DNA of 64,000 bases from Opisthorchis felineus (GCA_004794785.1 SJOL01004394.1:163222-227221); one strand, 5' to 3'; positions 49,938 through 63,359 are shown, counted from the first letter of the stretch. The notes: generated from the letters alone by a model not told the origin. Numbers and translations are program-made.

Positions 49938-52900
49938 GACAAAAAGTTCTGCCATTCTACGTTACGTCGAAAGAAACTAATCAAACCGCGAAACCCAGGA
50001 GGAAATGACAACTACATGATCGGGAGGATACCCAGCCCAGAAAGCGCAACCAACGCGGCCTTCATTTTAGGGCAACCAGTCAAACTCCAGTTGAACTGTG
50101 CGCTTTGAGCATGGCGGACAAACTGATGATATGACTCCACACGGACTTGTTAAAGCTGTCTCGAGTAGGAACAATATACGGCCAGGTGGAAAACCAGTTA
50201 ATGATGCTGGGTATTGTGTCACAAAATGGGTTCTGGTCAACGGCGTCATGCCAAACAACATGATAAACAAACAGTGGTACAGTGATAATATATTTGTAAT
50301 ATTCTTTGACGTCCCCGGAGGTGGGCCGGTCAGCTCTGCCTCCACGGTGGAATGCAAAAAAGAATAAAGCTTCACTGGCCATCGGAAGGTGGCATGCCGA
50401 CCGTATCTTCACTTTGCAAAGGTTTTCTTAACGATACTGCACGTACGAGCATCCAAGGATTGTGGTTTTTCTTATTTTAAAAACCCATATTAGCTCTGTC
50501 GACCGCCGCAGACCTTGGCACTACTCAAAGATCAAGAGTGTCTTCAGTTTTCGCGCCCCGCATAGACGCTCTATGGCGAGCTTTTTGGGCGCTTGCGGAT
50601 TTACGAGGCTTTTATACGAACTCACGAAGTCCACTTGTGTACGACAAGGCGTCTCTGCTATTTCGCCTCACCGTTTTCAGTGACGTTTTTGAAACTCCCC
50701 CACCTGTCCTCGAAACTGCGACACTTGAAATGTCCACTCATATACTGATACACATACAGCACTTCTGTCATGAGAGTGCGATTCCTTTGAAATAAACTAA
50801 TTAATTATGACGCACTTCTTACCTCCCAAATCAATGCTGCGAAGTATATTGAGCTGCTACAATACTGGATAGATACAAACCAAAATATTATGCTAACAGA
50901 TCATCCAGTGGACAAGCCAAGTAAATTTATTTACCTAGAAAGTCACACTGGACGGAGGCTTTTTCACCTCTCCACTAGTAAGAGTCAGACAGCTTCTGCT
51001 ACACTTCGACACATGAGCCGCTGTCACGATGTTATTCTGTCATTTGTTTCATATGTGCAGTGGCACTGCAACCCACTTGAGACTGTGGGCACAAAACTCA
51101 GTCTCTAGGAACAGATGGCGCACTGACACCCTCGGTGTTCGACCAGTGGTGTCCCAAATCATTGGTCTGGTCGGTTAGTAATTAGTAATTCCGAGGTATA
51201 CCAGGTGGGTTTGGCGGCGAGAAACTCTAGCGGGACCGAAGGATCACCCGTGTTCCATAAGCCGTGCACTTCCCGGGACAACCTTGATTGCAGGGTTCAT
51301 TTTGTTCTCATTTGTACTGAGTAAAAAATAACAAGAATCAGGCATTCCGTCACCTGGAAACGATATATCAAGCGTTATATTTGAAATCGGCTGGCACAAG
51401 AATGGGCAGAACTCTACACAAGCTAACTAATCGGTATGCCAGTTAAAAGCAGAGATCAAGTGACGAATGACCAAAAAACTGGACACAATATACAGAGGCC
51501 TACCCAGCGTACAGGCTATCATAGCTGCTAAGCTTAGAAGCGCGCACCAAGGAGAGAATTCGCATATTTTTTACAGTGGTAGACAACTAAAAGGCTTGGC
51601 GGAAATCAAACGCCCTAAAAAATAGTAGGGCGTCCATTTGCTTCAAAATACGGGTATACTGCAGACGCATTCAGCGGCATTTCTCCGCATTCCTACGTAT
51701 CTCAGTGATAAAAGTCGCACCTAAATTGAGCGGTCATTGGCTCGTTATCAAAATATGCAGGTGGTTGTTCTGTAGTTCAGCAACCGAACAATCAAATGTC
51801 AAAAATTCAAGTATAACGAAGGATTTTCAATACAACCTCAACTAATTGATTAGGTTCATTAAAACTAAAGTTCCCTCGACGGTTTCCAATTCTTTCGGAT
51901 AACCATAACGACCCAAGTTAAGGGATTTTGACGTTATCTCAAATTCCTGGCTACCTCTCCACCGCTCTCTAATTTTTTGGCCGCCAAAATTTAGGAACCG
52001 AAAACAATGTATTTTTGGTATACCGTGTATGGTTGATCAACTGAACTTAGCGGAACAATTTCCTGGGACAAAATAAATGGAAAAACGAATGAAGCTTTTT
52101 GAAGATACGTCGGCGAGCCTTCAGTGAGCATGTTTTCAGGGAGTGTCCAAATATATATATGTAGGACCCAGCGGTCAGCAGCGGCAAAGGCGACCGTTGA
52201 GCTGTGATGGGACTAGGATATCAGTTGCGGCACAGAAAAGCCAACAGCCTCAACTAACACCACCACCACCTTTAACAATATTGGTCGAAGTATATTTCCC
52301 TGTCAAATCCGCCTACAACGGTGTGCCTGAGTAAAACAGCGACTCCAACAACACTCACGTGGCTGTGAATTGTATCAAAACAGTGGGGTTGTGCTTCAGC
52401 TGTCCCAGCGGATCGGGTAGTTGTGCCATCTGAAACCGAACCAAAGGCCTATAGAATATCACCAAGCGCCAACTTATTGCCGCTAGTGCCAGTGTTAGTG
52501 CCGCTAGTGATATGGCAAAAAGCACGAAAGCAAATGAAAGGTGAACAAATGAGGCAGAGAAATTTCCTGGGCAATGTACAATAAGGTTAAAGATCGGGGG
52601 GAATGTGCCAATAATAGTTTAACCAGATAGGCTAGGTCATAACCTGTAAAAATCGCATTCGGCTATAGCAGTACCACCAGTGTCGTTAGTAATTGCAGTT
52701 TGTTTTAGGTGTGACCAAAACCGATAAATAACCCTGAAATCAGCAACGGGGGTGCAAGAAAACACCGGAGATGAACAAACAAATCAGGATATACTCAACA
52801 CAAAGTAGTCCATCTTGCCATAGGTTTCCAAAATCCGGATATGAAATGCCAGCGAAAAGCAAAACAAAGGTAGAGACGGCGACGGAATGGAGGACAAGAA

Positions 52901-55470
52901 CTCTTTGGTCGTAGCACCGAAATTATTATTTGGCATTGCCTGAAAGTCACAAAATATTTCCCTACATTGTTCCCCAGAAGTATTCAGTGGGCTCCGTTTC
53001 GCAGAAAACCACATGTTTCAAGGTGCCTGCTAAGGTGCGTGGATCAGCCCCTGGTGTTGATTTCTCTGACTCCACCGGAAGAACTTTCATCAGGCTCAGC
53101 ACAACCATCCAGATGTTAAAAGCCTCGGAGTACGATTTCTTAGGTGAAGCTTGCTAGGTTAGCATGGAAGCCAGGGCAGTCCGCTGCAATTATCCAGTGG
53201 GTTTTAAATGTTGGCCCAAGCCATTCACGGTCCCGTAATGCAAGCGATGCCAGAAAACGCAACCGGACAAACCATCGGTGGTCGCAGCACGCGGTTACCC
53301 CATGTTAGGGCTGCAAAGGCAATATGCTGATGCGTCTCAACAACCGGTATTTTTACGATTTTAATGGAGCTCTGTTGCTCCGAAGAAAGACGGGTTGAAT
53401 GATATATTTCGAAAACTGTGCATTTCAGCTGCACGACGATTAAGGAGTCATCTAATAAAGCTGGCGTTTACCAAAAAGTTAGTGCAGCCCCAAACGCATC
53501 CCGTGCACTCGGTAGCTTAGCCTATGTCTCTCCGCCCCTGGAAACAAGTTTTGTCTGTGTGAATTTTGCACGTCTTGAAGCTTCCAATAGACCGTGCACA
53601 TATTTTAAAGCAGACCCGCAGATTTGTTAATCTAGTTTGTTTGTCCAACCATGGTCGCTGATAATGTAATTCAGTGTCCCGAAAGCCGAAATTGCTCCTT
53701 CGTAGTAACCCAATTTTTACGCGCGGTAACGTCGAGAGTTGAGGCACCGGGGAAGCAAGCCATGGGATTGGGCTTTTGCGATCGTCAGTACTCACTTATT
53801 TCAATAGTCTCACTTTTTGAGCCCAGGTGTCAGTAATGGTGCAAGTTGTTAAAACGGAAGCAGTAAAATGCGTTAAAAAAACAAGGAGGGTTATTGCTGC
53901 CGTATATCGAATGCAACTGATTATGAGCTGAATAAGTGTTTGCCAAAAATTTTCCATTCTGTACGTCAACGTTTAGGTTGACTACAGCCGCAGGACATCG
54001 AGAGTGCAAACAACCTCTAAATAATCACCGGCTCATTCTCAAATTTTCATAGCACATATGAAAAAATTGCTCGAACTAGGGATCCGGGTCAGTTAAAAGC
54101 GAGGCCGCAGCAAGATTTGGCCTTAAGAGCTTAAGTGATCTTCGGTATGAGGCATCTTAATTGGTTTACGACAGATCGTTTCCTGGCTGACATGTTGATC
54201 GACTGAAGACATGTTCAGTATGCTTAACTCATGGCAACTCACGGCTGGCCGTGTTGCTTATTCACCAGTAATGTACCCTTTCTGCGCCACCAAATACTCC
54301 GAAGGTATGTGCGTGACGACATTGTGGATGAGAAGACGTCGAGTGCCGACTACAATACGGACTTGAGTGTAAACTTCATCACATACGCATATAAGGTTCA
54401 GGGTATCATCGAGCATACACTAATACCGAGATGTTCCGAACTGTGAGGCGCCCAACTCTGTAACGGCGGCCAAGTTTCCACAAATACAAGGCTTACGGAC
54501 ATCATTTGGCTATTACACATACTTACCGTAAATAATTATGCTACCCAGGATCACGCATTTTGCTGGCCAGCTTTCGTCTGAATATGCAAGTGATGTTAGG
54601 TGGAAAGCACCCGCCTTCAGGTGGGACTGTTAACACCACAAATCAAATGATCACCATATATCAGGACAAATGCTTTAGTGCCAAGGTTTTCCGGCGAGGT
54701 GGCCCTCCTGAACAAACCTCAGGCCATCGTCACGTTTTGCTCACCTCCGCAACTCATTAGCATATGACGGATGGCGTCAGCCACAGGTTTTTTGCCGAGT
54801 TGACTAGTAGACAGAGATGTAACAAAACTAGTAATTCAATCATAGCCAATTGGGTTTGCTACTGTCGTGGTGCCACTCTCCCTGAAAAGCTTGCATCACT
54901 CCTCTAGTATGATGTAAGCACCTAGCGGTGAGGTCTGGAGGGCGTGTTTTTTGGCTAGGACCCCTGGCAGCGTCTTGACCGAAACCCAGCCGTAACTCAG
55001 CCACTCCGATCTCTTGCTCCACACTACAGTTCATTAAGAAAACAACGTTAGAAGTTCCTTTCATCAGTCTGGCAAATAATTTACACTTAACTTCCCCTAC
55101 CCCGTGTATACTATCAGAATGGGGCTGCTGCTTACATATGAGTCTCATACCAAGAAAAGAAAGCAGTCTACACAGAAAACGTTTTAAAAGGTTCAGGGGC
55201 TAACGGTGTTCCTGGCAAAACTGGTCCCGATATTTCCCAGATTTCGGGGGCCTTTTATCAGATGGCCGGTTTAACCGAAAAATTATTGAATGCGCACAAG
55301 CCACCATTGGATGGTACCCCTTTCCGTCCTCTCTGGCATAGATGCATTTGGTGCAACGTTGATCCAGCTGGTCTAGTCTTTGAGGCCACAGCAGTGAGTA
55401 AGCCAAAGGAATCTCTTACTGTGTATAGGTGTGGTACAGCATTCATAAGTCTACTGAAAACTCTTTGGCA
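49938..55470. other. no recognisable gene
   Basis: Many short overlapping frames on both strands (for example 50,067-50,412, 53,418-53,836 and 54,840-55,148). None has a recognised motif or a supported exon chain. Simple AT-rich patches occur, such as 52,149-52,160. Confidence 0.35.
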
Positions 55471-55474
55471 TCAC

Positions 55475-55560
55475 ACAATTGGTTTTGCCTTACTTAGGGC
55501 TCATCAGATAGGCGCGGTCTACCTTGCTTTCTACCGGAACGCACGAAATTCGGCTTGTAC
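55475..55560 (+). repeat. dispersed repeat R3, copy 3
   Basis: Reads GGTTTTGCCTTACTTAGGGC, then CATCAGATAGGCGCGGTC and TTGCTTTCTACCGGAACGC, parallel to the two copies near 17.7 and 18.0 kb. Confidence 0.4.
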
Positions 55561-58500
55561 ACTCACATGCATACTGATTTGGTTTTAGCGGGAGAATGAG
55601 AGATTCAGCTGGGTTTCAGGTTTCTCGCTCGAACTTGGTATGCAGAAGATTGCAGCTGATGATACCATTCGGTTTCAGCACATGTGCTCGACGCAAGACC
55701 CCGGTGAATATTTTGGCGACCAATATAGTGAAATGCGTGTGAAGTAATTGTCTCCTAGGCTACTTATTTGTTTCATAAACAAACGCGGAAAAACTAGTAC
55801 ACTATACTTTGATCCTTGTTGAACATCTGCAGACGTTTTTTACTCAATGATCGAGGGAAAAGTCTCAGTACAAATTAATTTGACTTTTGTACAGCTTCTC
55901 CAGTTCAAGTGGTATACTCCTCAAGTTCTGAACCAAGGCCACTCGTTCGAATTATTTTATGTTTTCGGGGAGTAAGCCCAAGAACATCATAAACGAGAGA
56001 TTCATTTGGGTTCCGGGTGAGCCTCCCGTTAAAACCAAATTTGGGGGCAGATGAGTTTATAGGTCGTAGCTATCTTGCTGTTTGCGGAACGTTCATCTTT
56101 TAGCGTAGGCGCTTTGCCGGAAGCGTATTCCGGGTCGACTTGATTGCAACTAGAGAGCTTTGTCTAAATCAACATTATCCCATGATTAATTGTGTTGCTT
56201 TAACTGAGGACCCCCGGGGTTCCTACAAATTTACTTTGATAACGCTTGCTGTCAAAAAGGTGTGTATGTTATATTTTGTAAACTTGGCTGCGGGGTTATA
56301 CAGCCACCATCACACATGGTAGTTTCAGAAAACCGCCACATATAATCGATTAAGTTTCAGCGCGGCGCAAGGGGATAAAAAGATGGAATGCGGAGTAACG
56401 CAGACGGCGCATGTAATTGATACTGGACGAGTGGCTCAAGAGGTGTGCCCAGTCTTCTTCAGATTTGTCATACGCCTTCACCGGATCAATGTACTGTGCC
56501 ATTCAAAACGGCTGCTGCAGTGATCCTCTTACAGTGTTCATAGAAATGCCATAGTTAATCAGCAATTCGACGGGATTCCTTCTGAAGGCTGTCAGTTTGT
56601 GCCGTTCAAACTAAACAAAAGCCCTTGAGTCACAGAGACCTGACTTGCCAGACGACTTGAATGGTCACAAATATTGCTGAAGGGAGTCCCTTAACAACGC
56701 ACAATGAAGAACAGATGTGCACATGGTAACCACACTGAATGTTGCAATAGACAGTCGAACGATCCGCGTAGTTTGTCCCCCATGCAAGGCGCCGAAATTG
56801 TATGAGAGTGACGCAGGGTATCCTAAGAAAAAGAGACCATAACTGTTCGTCAAACTACCATCTGCATGTCAGGTCTTGGACCTACGATCTACGTTCGTGG
56901 ACACCAGCTACCACCCAGGCGTTGTTCATTCGAAAAAAATGAATTGACATGTCTCCAATTGTCATTTTCCAAAGGGCTACAATAATGTTTGGCGGGTACT
57001 CCATGATCACGTGATATTCACCAACTTTCTTCCAGACATCTGACTGTCTTGTTGCAGGTTACTGGAGCAGTGGACATTCCTTTTAAGCTGGTTGTTCTGC
57101 TATTGGCTTGTTCGTGCCGTCATGCCGTTGTGCATTCTGAAGGTCAGACCATCTTTGACGAAACCCCAAACTGTAGCGCTTCCCGACATTTCCACAAACA
57201 AGTAAAGTAAGCAACGTAAGGGGACAAATCGAATACTGTTTACAGAGCCGTATGTGGCAAGCCTACCGTCACCAGCCAGCAGAAGTGTACATTACTCACT
57301 AATATGCTTAAAAGTTAACCTTTAAAATCGGGTTATCGGTCGTCTTAGCACGTGTGAAAATGATGTTCAGGACGTCCGGGAGCCCAAAGATTTCAAACAT
57401 TTCTGCAACTAAAATGGGAAATTTATCACTATCCGCCTAAACTCCGACGTGACCACAACATCTCAAACAGTTGAGAACAGGGCCAGTGCCATCCAAACCC
57501 ATTCCGGATGTGAAAACCCACTCAAAACCATAAGATGGAATATTTGCATTCAATTTTTTGTGCTATTGTTGATAAGCTACTATTAAGTTGGTCTGAAGCA
57601 AGCTGTTTCACTTCCGTTGAACACGCGGTGGATGCAGACGTTTAACTCATCTTCTGCTGACTACGCTTTTAGTGGAACATTTTCTGGATATCCTGTATTC
57701 TGCTACCAACGCTAGTTCAAGGCGACTGAGGCTGAGATGGCAAAACACATCCACATTGGGGCGTCCATTCGTAATTTTTCTATGATGGCACAAGTAAAGC
57801 ATACAAAACTTGAATTCCAAAAAGCGCATTGTACAGAAAACAGCTAAATCAGTTTGGAAAGTTAGACTAATACATTGAATCGCCGGGAAGGTCGGTTCAC
57901 CGTGACAAATTCCTTAACCACTGAGAAACATTAGAGTAGCTAGCATGTGGACAACAACAGGATGCTGCCTTTTGGAAGCAGAAGATTTGATGAGAAAGAG
58001 GGCGTTCAGATTCACCTAGAGTCGTACAGCCATCGCGTGGTGGCACCAGAAGTCACACCTCTCTATTCCGCATCACACCGGCTCCCCACAGTCAAGTAGG
58101 TCAGACTGCTGAGTTACTAGGATGGCCTCCAGTAAGACCCAATCTATGCTGTCCTGCAGGGAAGACCACCGAGACCAAAGCTGAAGGGGCTGTTCGCCAC
58201 GAACCCGTAAGTTTTCGACTTTCTCGTGAATGGAACATTTCGCCAAAGGCTCAGGCCGAGTACTTCAGATACATCGTCATCAGTGCGAGCAACCCAGAAG
58301 TATTTATTACCTTCACGGTCCCGGACAAACAGGTGGTTCCATTTTAGCTTCTTATTTTTTAAATGCTTCCGGCGTGCCGCCGCAGATCTCGCATCACCAG
58401 GCTTAGCGCTCAAAGCGCAAGCCAGACGACCCGGTCCACGTAGGGGCAATTAATGTGTTCTCCGTCATCAGAGTGGTCAACCGAATTCTTTCACATGTGG

Positions 58501-59547
58501 CCCACCAACCTTGAAAACGTATGAATCAAGCGCGCATTCAGGCCCCCACCATTCTGATGCATTTCAAAATGGCCCGCACGAGATTCCACAATGAACACTG
58601 TTATCTTCAAATATCCAGTGAACCTGGTAGTGGCAGTCGTGATAGAGGACTCAGGCTGGGCTCGTGGCCTAAGACATCTGGTTGGATTGGAATAATGGCA
58701 ACAGACGGCTGTGTGCTATACAACTAGCCGGGACTAATCAACATCAGAAGCGTAACAAAAATACGTAAATTCTTCTTGGTCTCCATGTATGCCCCGACGA
58801 ACTGAAGTGCGGACACGGGCTGAATTACCGATTTTGTTTCAGCAAAGTTCTCGCTCTCACCACCCCAAGGCGGAGTATTCAGCAGTGTATCGAACAGCGT
58901 ATCGAACACCTAAAACAAGGAAAACGTGTACAGGGCTTCGTATGTATGTTTATGTCTGTGAGGGCAATGCTTGGAATTGAAACAACTGTACGCTTCGCGC
59001 GCAATTGGAATTCAGTGGATAGTGAGATATGATCGGCCATCTGGTCCATATTTTCCATCACCACTCGCCTCGGTGCGGAGCTGGCCAACGGTCCATCCTT
59101 TAACCAATCACGCTCGAGTTAGGCTATTGGCCGTTGCAGCCCCCAACTATGATCTGTAGACGGTCCGAATGTGGTATTCCGCCCAATACCGACAGATAAG
59201 AGAGCTTTCGCATGTTCTGTGACAAAGAATAGCATAGTTGTCATGGTTTTAGCTGTTTATATGAACGGGTGGAGTCCCATCATGTCAGTTCTAGTGAACA
59301 TTTCGCATTGACGTTGACTCAGGTCAAAGTTCTTGTACTCAGCAGGTTGACGTGCCTACTAGATACCACACAGGCCAACTGCTATCCCTACCGGATCTAA
59401 TTGTCAGCAGTGAAAGACAATTCATTGTTCAAGTGATGATTAAGTGTCCTCGCCCACTGTGTGCTGACTTATAAGTACAAAGCGCCTTTGTCGTGCATGG
59501 TGAAAATGGAACAGAATTTACTACGAACCTTGATATAAAACAGAATG
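55561..59547. other. no gene assigned
   Basis: Apart from the unidentified frame at 58.1-58.4 kb, no motif, splice chain, tRNA or mobile element was recognised in this stretch. Confidence 0.35.
58144..58449 (-). CDS. unidentified open frame of 101 codons
   Basis: A minus-strand frame with an N-terminal basic, alanine-rich part and a less repetitive part containing WNHLFVRDREGNKYFW and DDDVSEVLGLSLW. The charged and aromatic composition looks more protein-like than most frames here, but no family is recognised. It has no clear splice sites or neighbours, and the overlapping plus-strand frame is also open. It may be a chance open frame or part of a repeat. Confidence 0.2.
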   Translation of the reverse strand: MPLRGPGRLACALSAKPGDARSAAARRKHLKNKKLKWNHLFVRDREGNKYFWVARTDDDVSEVLGLSLWRNVPFTRKSKTYGFVANSPFSFGLGGLPCRTA

Positions 59548-59740
59548 GGCTCGAGATAGCTCATTTGTTAAGGCGCGAACTTACTGGCCGGTAGGTCCAT
59601 TGTTCCAACCCGACCCCGGCATATCGGCTGCTCCTATCTAGGCTCGAGCGATCCGGTGATATCTCATCCCTTGTTCTTCCTTCGGGTGGCATAGCGGCCA
59701 AGCACCGAAAATTTGCTATAGCTGTACGATTTAACGATTA
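59548..59740 (+). mobile_element. tRNA-derived SINE, diverged
   Basis: Head with GATAGCTCATTTGTTAAGGCG and a decayed B box (TGTTCCAACCCG), body with CTTCCTTCGGGTGGCATAG and 3' block GCTATAGCTGTACGATT. Same family as the other SINEs but older, judging by mismatches. Confidence 0.75.
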
Positions 59741-60439
59741 CCAAAAAGACCTAGGTATCTGGTTCTCTTCAAGAATGTCCTTGCTCGTCACAAAAACTGA
59801 CCCAAGTTGCATCTGTTGTTCTTCGGATGAGTGTTTTTCCCCTGTATTACTCGCGTGAACATCCAAACAGTGTTTTAAGCTTACGTCAGACCGCTTCTTG
59901 AATAACTAAGTCGTCTTCAAAGGAACGTGTCCAAGGCGTTGCTATGACGATGATTGCCACCATCAGTTCCGTTTATTATGAAACACCCCTTGGGATCTTT
60001 GATCCTTGTCTCCTAGACCGCCGCTGCCTCTGAGAAGGCCCAGCACTTGGCTTTTTCGAACTAGTTTTGGCCGTTGACCCTACTAACATACTGTGAGTAC
60101 ATGGTAAATAGTTTTTCAAGACTAGGGTGCGTACCGTTATAAAACAATCTCCCCACTTCCGGTAGTTGGTGCCTGAAATATCCTTCTTCCGACAGTAGTC
60201 CGCACTGCATCGAGGACCCTGTTCAAATCACTTTGGGGCTTTCTTATATGGGTCCTCCTGCTGGGGAGCTTATTTCCCAGCGGTTAGAAATAAAAAAGGA
60301 TTGCTACGTACTTTTTTCGCTTAACCTTTCAGGTGAACGAGAACCACTAAAAAGCAAGAACAAACCAGGCCCATAAAGCTGGGCGAATACCTTGACCGTT
60401 TGTATCAACTATCTATCTATCCGTCACGAAGAGACTGGA

Positions 60440-60606
60440 ACTTACCGTGGTGTGACGGTTTGCGCACCTCAGCGACCCATTGAGCTATACTCGGGGGTGT
60501 CCCCGCAACACTCACAGAGTCTCTCATACCAGGTTGGTCAATGGTTAGAGGTCTGACAAACACAGTCTCCTGGCCCTCCAGGTTGGAGGTTGGAACATGT
60601 GACAAC
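60440..60606 (+). repeat. dispersed repeat related to 10,171-10,292
   Basis: Contains CCGTGGTGTGACG, TCTCATACCAGG, AGGTCTGACAAACACAGTCTC and AGGTTGGAGGTTGGAAC, in the same order as the sequence next to RTE copy 1. Further right, CTGACAGTATCCCAGCCC (60,730-60,750) resembles the SINE body, so this may be an older composite. Confidence 0.45.
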
Positions 60607-60783
60607 TTGTTCCGTAGAAATGGTAATGCATTTGCATTTCCCGCCAAACACCACTGCTTTGAGGTTAGGCTTTTGAGCCGAAGGCTTTGGTTGAGGACCC
60701 TAATCGTCCTCCTGTCTAGGTGTGGGCGCCCTGACAGTATCCCAGCCCACGTACAACCATGAATCGCACATATACAAATAAAC

Positions 60784-61899
60784 TCATGCCACATCGGCCG
60801 TCGCGTGGTGCCATCAGCCGGGTCGCCTTACTTGCTGCATACAGCAGGGCGGGTAAGCGAAAACAGGCTACTGCTGACGCCTCCCTTCTTTCTATTTCAC
60901 ATACTTTTTCTTCCCCCTCTCCCTACCCCATTAATAACTCTACTCTTGTAGGCCCAGCACTTAGGACTGATGACTCCGTTCGTCTTGCATCGGTTTTGCG
61001 TGCAGCATCTGCTCGTCACATGGCGCCGACATCATCAGGTATTTTCAAATCAATCCTCAAACCTTGACACCCAGTCTGTCTGGCCGCCTTAAATGTCCGC
61101 ACTCTGAAGCAAGCAGGACAACGAGGTGCTCTTGCTCTCACACTGGACTCGCTTGGCATTGATGTGTGCTATGTCTCAGAAACAAGAATTCAAGATGCAA
61201 GCACGATATTTGAGCTAACCGTCCAATCAGTCTCAAATCGCTTCCGGCTACGCACCTCTGGTGATGCAGAGGCTGCGGCGGCGGGGTGTGCAGGGGTTGG
61301 TATCGTCCTAAGTAACCGGACGGAAGTATCCTTCCTTGAACGATAGCTCGTGTGGGTTGTTGTCGGTGAATCCGTAACGAGGCAATTAGAAAGCGAGTTT
61401 TCGGCTGTGCAACGGGTACTTCCACTGAAGAATGTGTTCAGCACCAGAAGCTGCTTTGGTTGGGTCATGTGCTGCGTATGCTGAACCATCGTTTGCCGAA
61501 GAGAGCGCTGTTTTCCATGCCTAACTCAGAGTGGCGGAAGCAGAGAGGTGGCCAACCCTTGACCTAGCAGAAGGGGTATGAAGTAGATTACGAAGCGTTT
61601 GGGTGCTGTCGGTGCTACTAGCCTTCCAGGATGGGGACCGCGTGATCCCCACTGCGCCTGGTTGGTGACACTGCAAGATATGGCTGCCAACCGATGTCAG
61701 TGGCGATCTTGCTGTCGGTTTCTATCCAGATTGCTTGAATCAGTGTCTGGAGGTGTATGCACCTCGGAATGACTGTAGTAAGCTAGCACTAAGTCGCTTC
61801 CCCGTCCACCTTTATTCTTTTCTTCACAATAAGGCTTTCAAATAAATCATGGTTGTACGGCAGTGAAACATCGGTGTTGAACACTGGTGTCATGCTGTC

Positions 61900-61946
<47 letters not shown>
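60784..61946 (+). mobile_element. RTE-like non-LTR retrotransposon, copy 2, internally deleted
   Basis: Begins with the same GCCACATCGG block as copy 1 and ends in a (GAT)n tail. The endonuclease N-terminus is present (VRTLKQAG, VSETRIQD, RLRTSGDAEAA, GIVLSNRTEVS). At about 61,340-61,350 it jumps to the region after the reverse transcriptase core (ECVQHQKLLWLGHVLRM, then MPNSEWRKQRGGQPLT) and the common 3' end. The deletion endpoints differ from copy 1. Stops and frame changes make it inactive. It supplies the uninterrupted version of the site where a SINE sits in copy 1. Confidence 0.85.
61900..61946 (+). repeat. (GAT)n tail of RTE copy 2
   Basis: About fifteen GAT units directly after CATGCTGTC, the same junction as in copy 1. 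Confidence 0.9.
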
Positions 61947-62070
61947 GTGAATCTCTAAATGATGGTGAGCACCATGGGTGATGGTTGTGGCGTTCCTGAC
62001 ATAAGACAGACGTTGACGATTGGTTGATTCAGGTGATGCGCAGATCATGGTCTGCTTATTGCTAATAAAT

Positions 62071-62228
62071 GAGATCGAGATAGGCTAACGGTTAAAGCGC
62101 GAAATTACTCACCGGAAGATCCGTGGTTTGAAACCAACCTCTGCATCTCGACTGCTCCTGTATGGGCCCTTGCGCTTCTGTCGGGTAGCTTGGCAGCTAA
62201 GTACCGAACGGGTAATAAAACCGAACGC
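62071..62228 (+). mobile_element. tRNA-derived SINE, shortened
   Basis: Head with GATAGGCTAACGGTTAAAGCG and a decayed B box (GGTTTGAAACCAAC). The middle block with CAGTATCCCAGCCC is missing. Near the end it reads TCGGGTAGCTTGGCAGCTAAG and TACCGAACGGG. Confidence 0.7.
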
Positions 62229-62349
62229 CTTTTGTTGCTAATGCCAACGTTTATAACGAAACAGCATTTTGTTACTAGGTGTCCCGTGAACCACAAGCAT
62301 GGCTGTTAGGCTAAAGCAGGTTGCCCGTTCTCACTGTTAATTCCAGTTT

Positions 62350-62436
62350 CAGGTCGACAGTATCGGAGGGCTGAAATCGAACGGCGAACTTTCAGTCATT
62401 AGACTCGTGCCCCGACCGCTGAGCTCTCTTGAGCTC
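62350..62436 (-). mobile_element. tRNA-like SINE head, minus strand, diverged
   Basis: On the minus strand GAGCTCAGCGGTCGGGGCACG is A-box-like and CGTTCGATTTCAGCCC is B-box-like, spaced as in a tRNA-derived head. No body was recognised. Confidence 0.45.
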
Positions 62437-62989
62437 GTTCTCCAGCAAAGCTGTAGCCTTACTAGAGGTGTCTGGATGAGTCCGGGTAGCTTTCACTGCA
62501 GCAGTAATTCTTAGTATGGCCAGAATTAGCTGGTCGCAGCGTGTGTGCTACGGTATAGCGCGTAAGCTAATAGTGGGTCAAGAATCAGGTTCGCTAGTGC
62601 TAAGGTTGTTTGAACATACACTGCGCATCCATCGCCACCATCCAAAGAAAAGGCTGTTTTATTCCAATCCTCTGCTATCGAAAGTTTCGTGGAGGTCGAT
62701 CCACAATACATGGGATGAATCATTGTCAAACTCAGTACCGTGGAATTTTCCAGGTTTGGGCGCAGTTGGCTCTCCTTGCGCGTGTTTTGAGACCTCACAG
62801 GATATTGCACTAGACGACTACACTGCTGAGCATACTGTCATTTCCTAGCCAGACTGGGTAGTTAAGTGCTGTCGTTGTATCCTGGTTTGTGTCAGGTAAG
62901 GTTCTCGGAGGATGAGTGGCATTTTACTGTGAAATGATGCCAATTTATGTTTTAGGGACCTTGTTGTCGTCCGTTTCATCTTGAAAGAT

Positions 62990-63275
62990 GAGCTCAAGAT
63001 GGCTCAGTAGTTAAGGGTGGCATTTACTGTTCGGCACACTTTCTGGCCGAAATGTGTTATCATTATCGACAGCATAACATCAGTGTTCAACAATGATGCT
63101 TCGCTGCCGCACAGAATGTCGGTGTTTCAAATCCAACCCCGCCATATCGACTACTACGTCTAGGCTTAGACAGCCTGACGGTATCTCGGCCCTCATGCTT
63201 CCTTCGGGTAACATGCCAGCTGGGCACTGAGTGTTACAGCTGAACTATTAGCATTATTATTGCCATTATTGTTCA
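62990..63275 (+). mobile_element. tRNA-derived SINE interrupted by an RTE 3' fragment
   Basis: SINE head (AAGATGGCTCAGTAGTTAAG), then about 60 foreign bases, then the decayed B box (GTTTCAAATCCAAC), body (CTGACGGTATCTCGGCCC, CATGCTTCCTTCGGG) and 3' block TTACAGCTGAACTATT. The foreign piece at 63,057-63,110 is the reverse complement of the RTE end including the start of its GAT tail. Confidence 0.8.
63057..63110 (-). mobile_element. 5'-truncated RTE 3' end inserted in a SINE
   Basis: On the minus strand it reads GCGGCAGCGAAGCATCATTG, then TTGAACACTGATGTTATGC and TGTCGATAATGAT. This parallels the last ~50 bases and tail start of both RTE copies (10,092-10,140 and 61,859-61,905). The bases GAAATGT before it and AGAATGT after it may be a decayed target duplication. 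Confidence 0.75.
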
Positions 63276-63333
63276 CCGAGTAAGTCACCGCTCCTCACCA
63301 TTCTGCTGTTCATGGCAGATAAGCGGCAGTAGT

Positions 63334-63359
63334 TCATCATTATCATCATCATCATCATT
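63334..63359. repeat. (ATC)n microsatellite
   Basis: An ATC-rich run. On the other strand it is (GAT)n following ACTGTCAAT, similar to the RTE tail junction, but no RTE body is recognised beside it. Confidence 0.6.
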
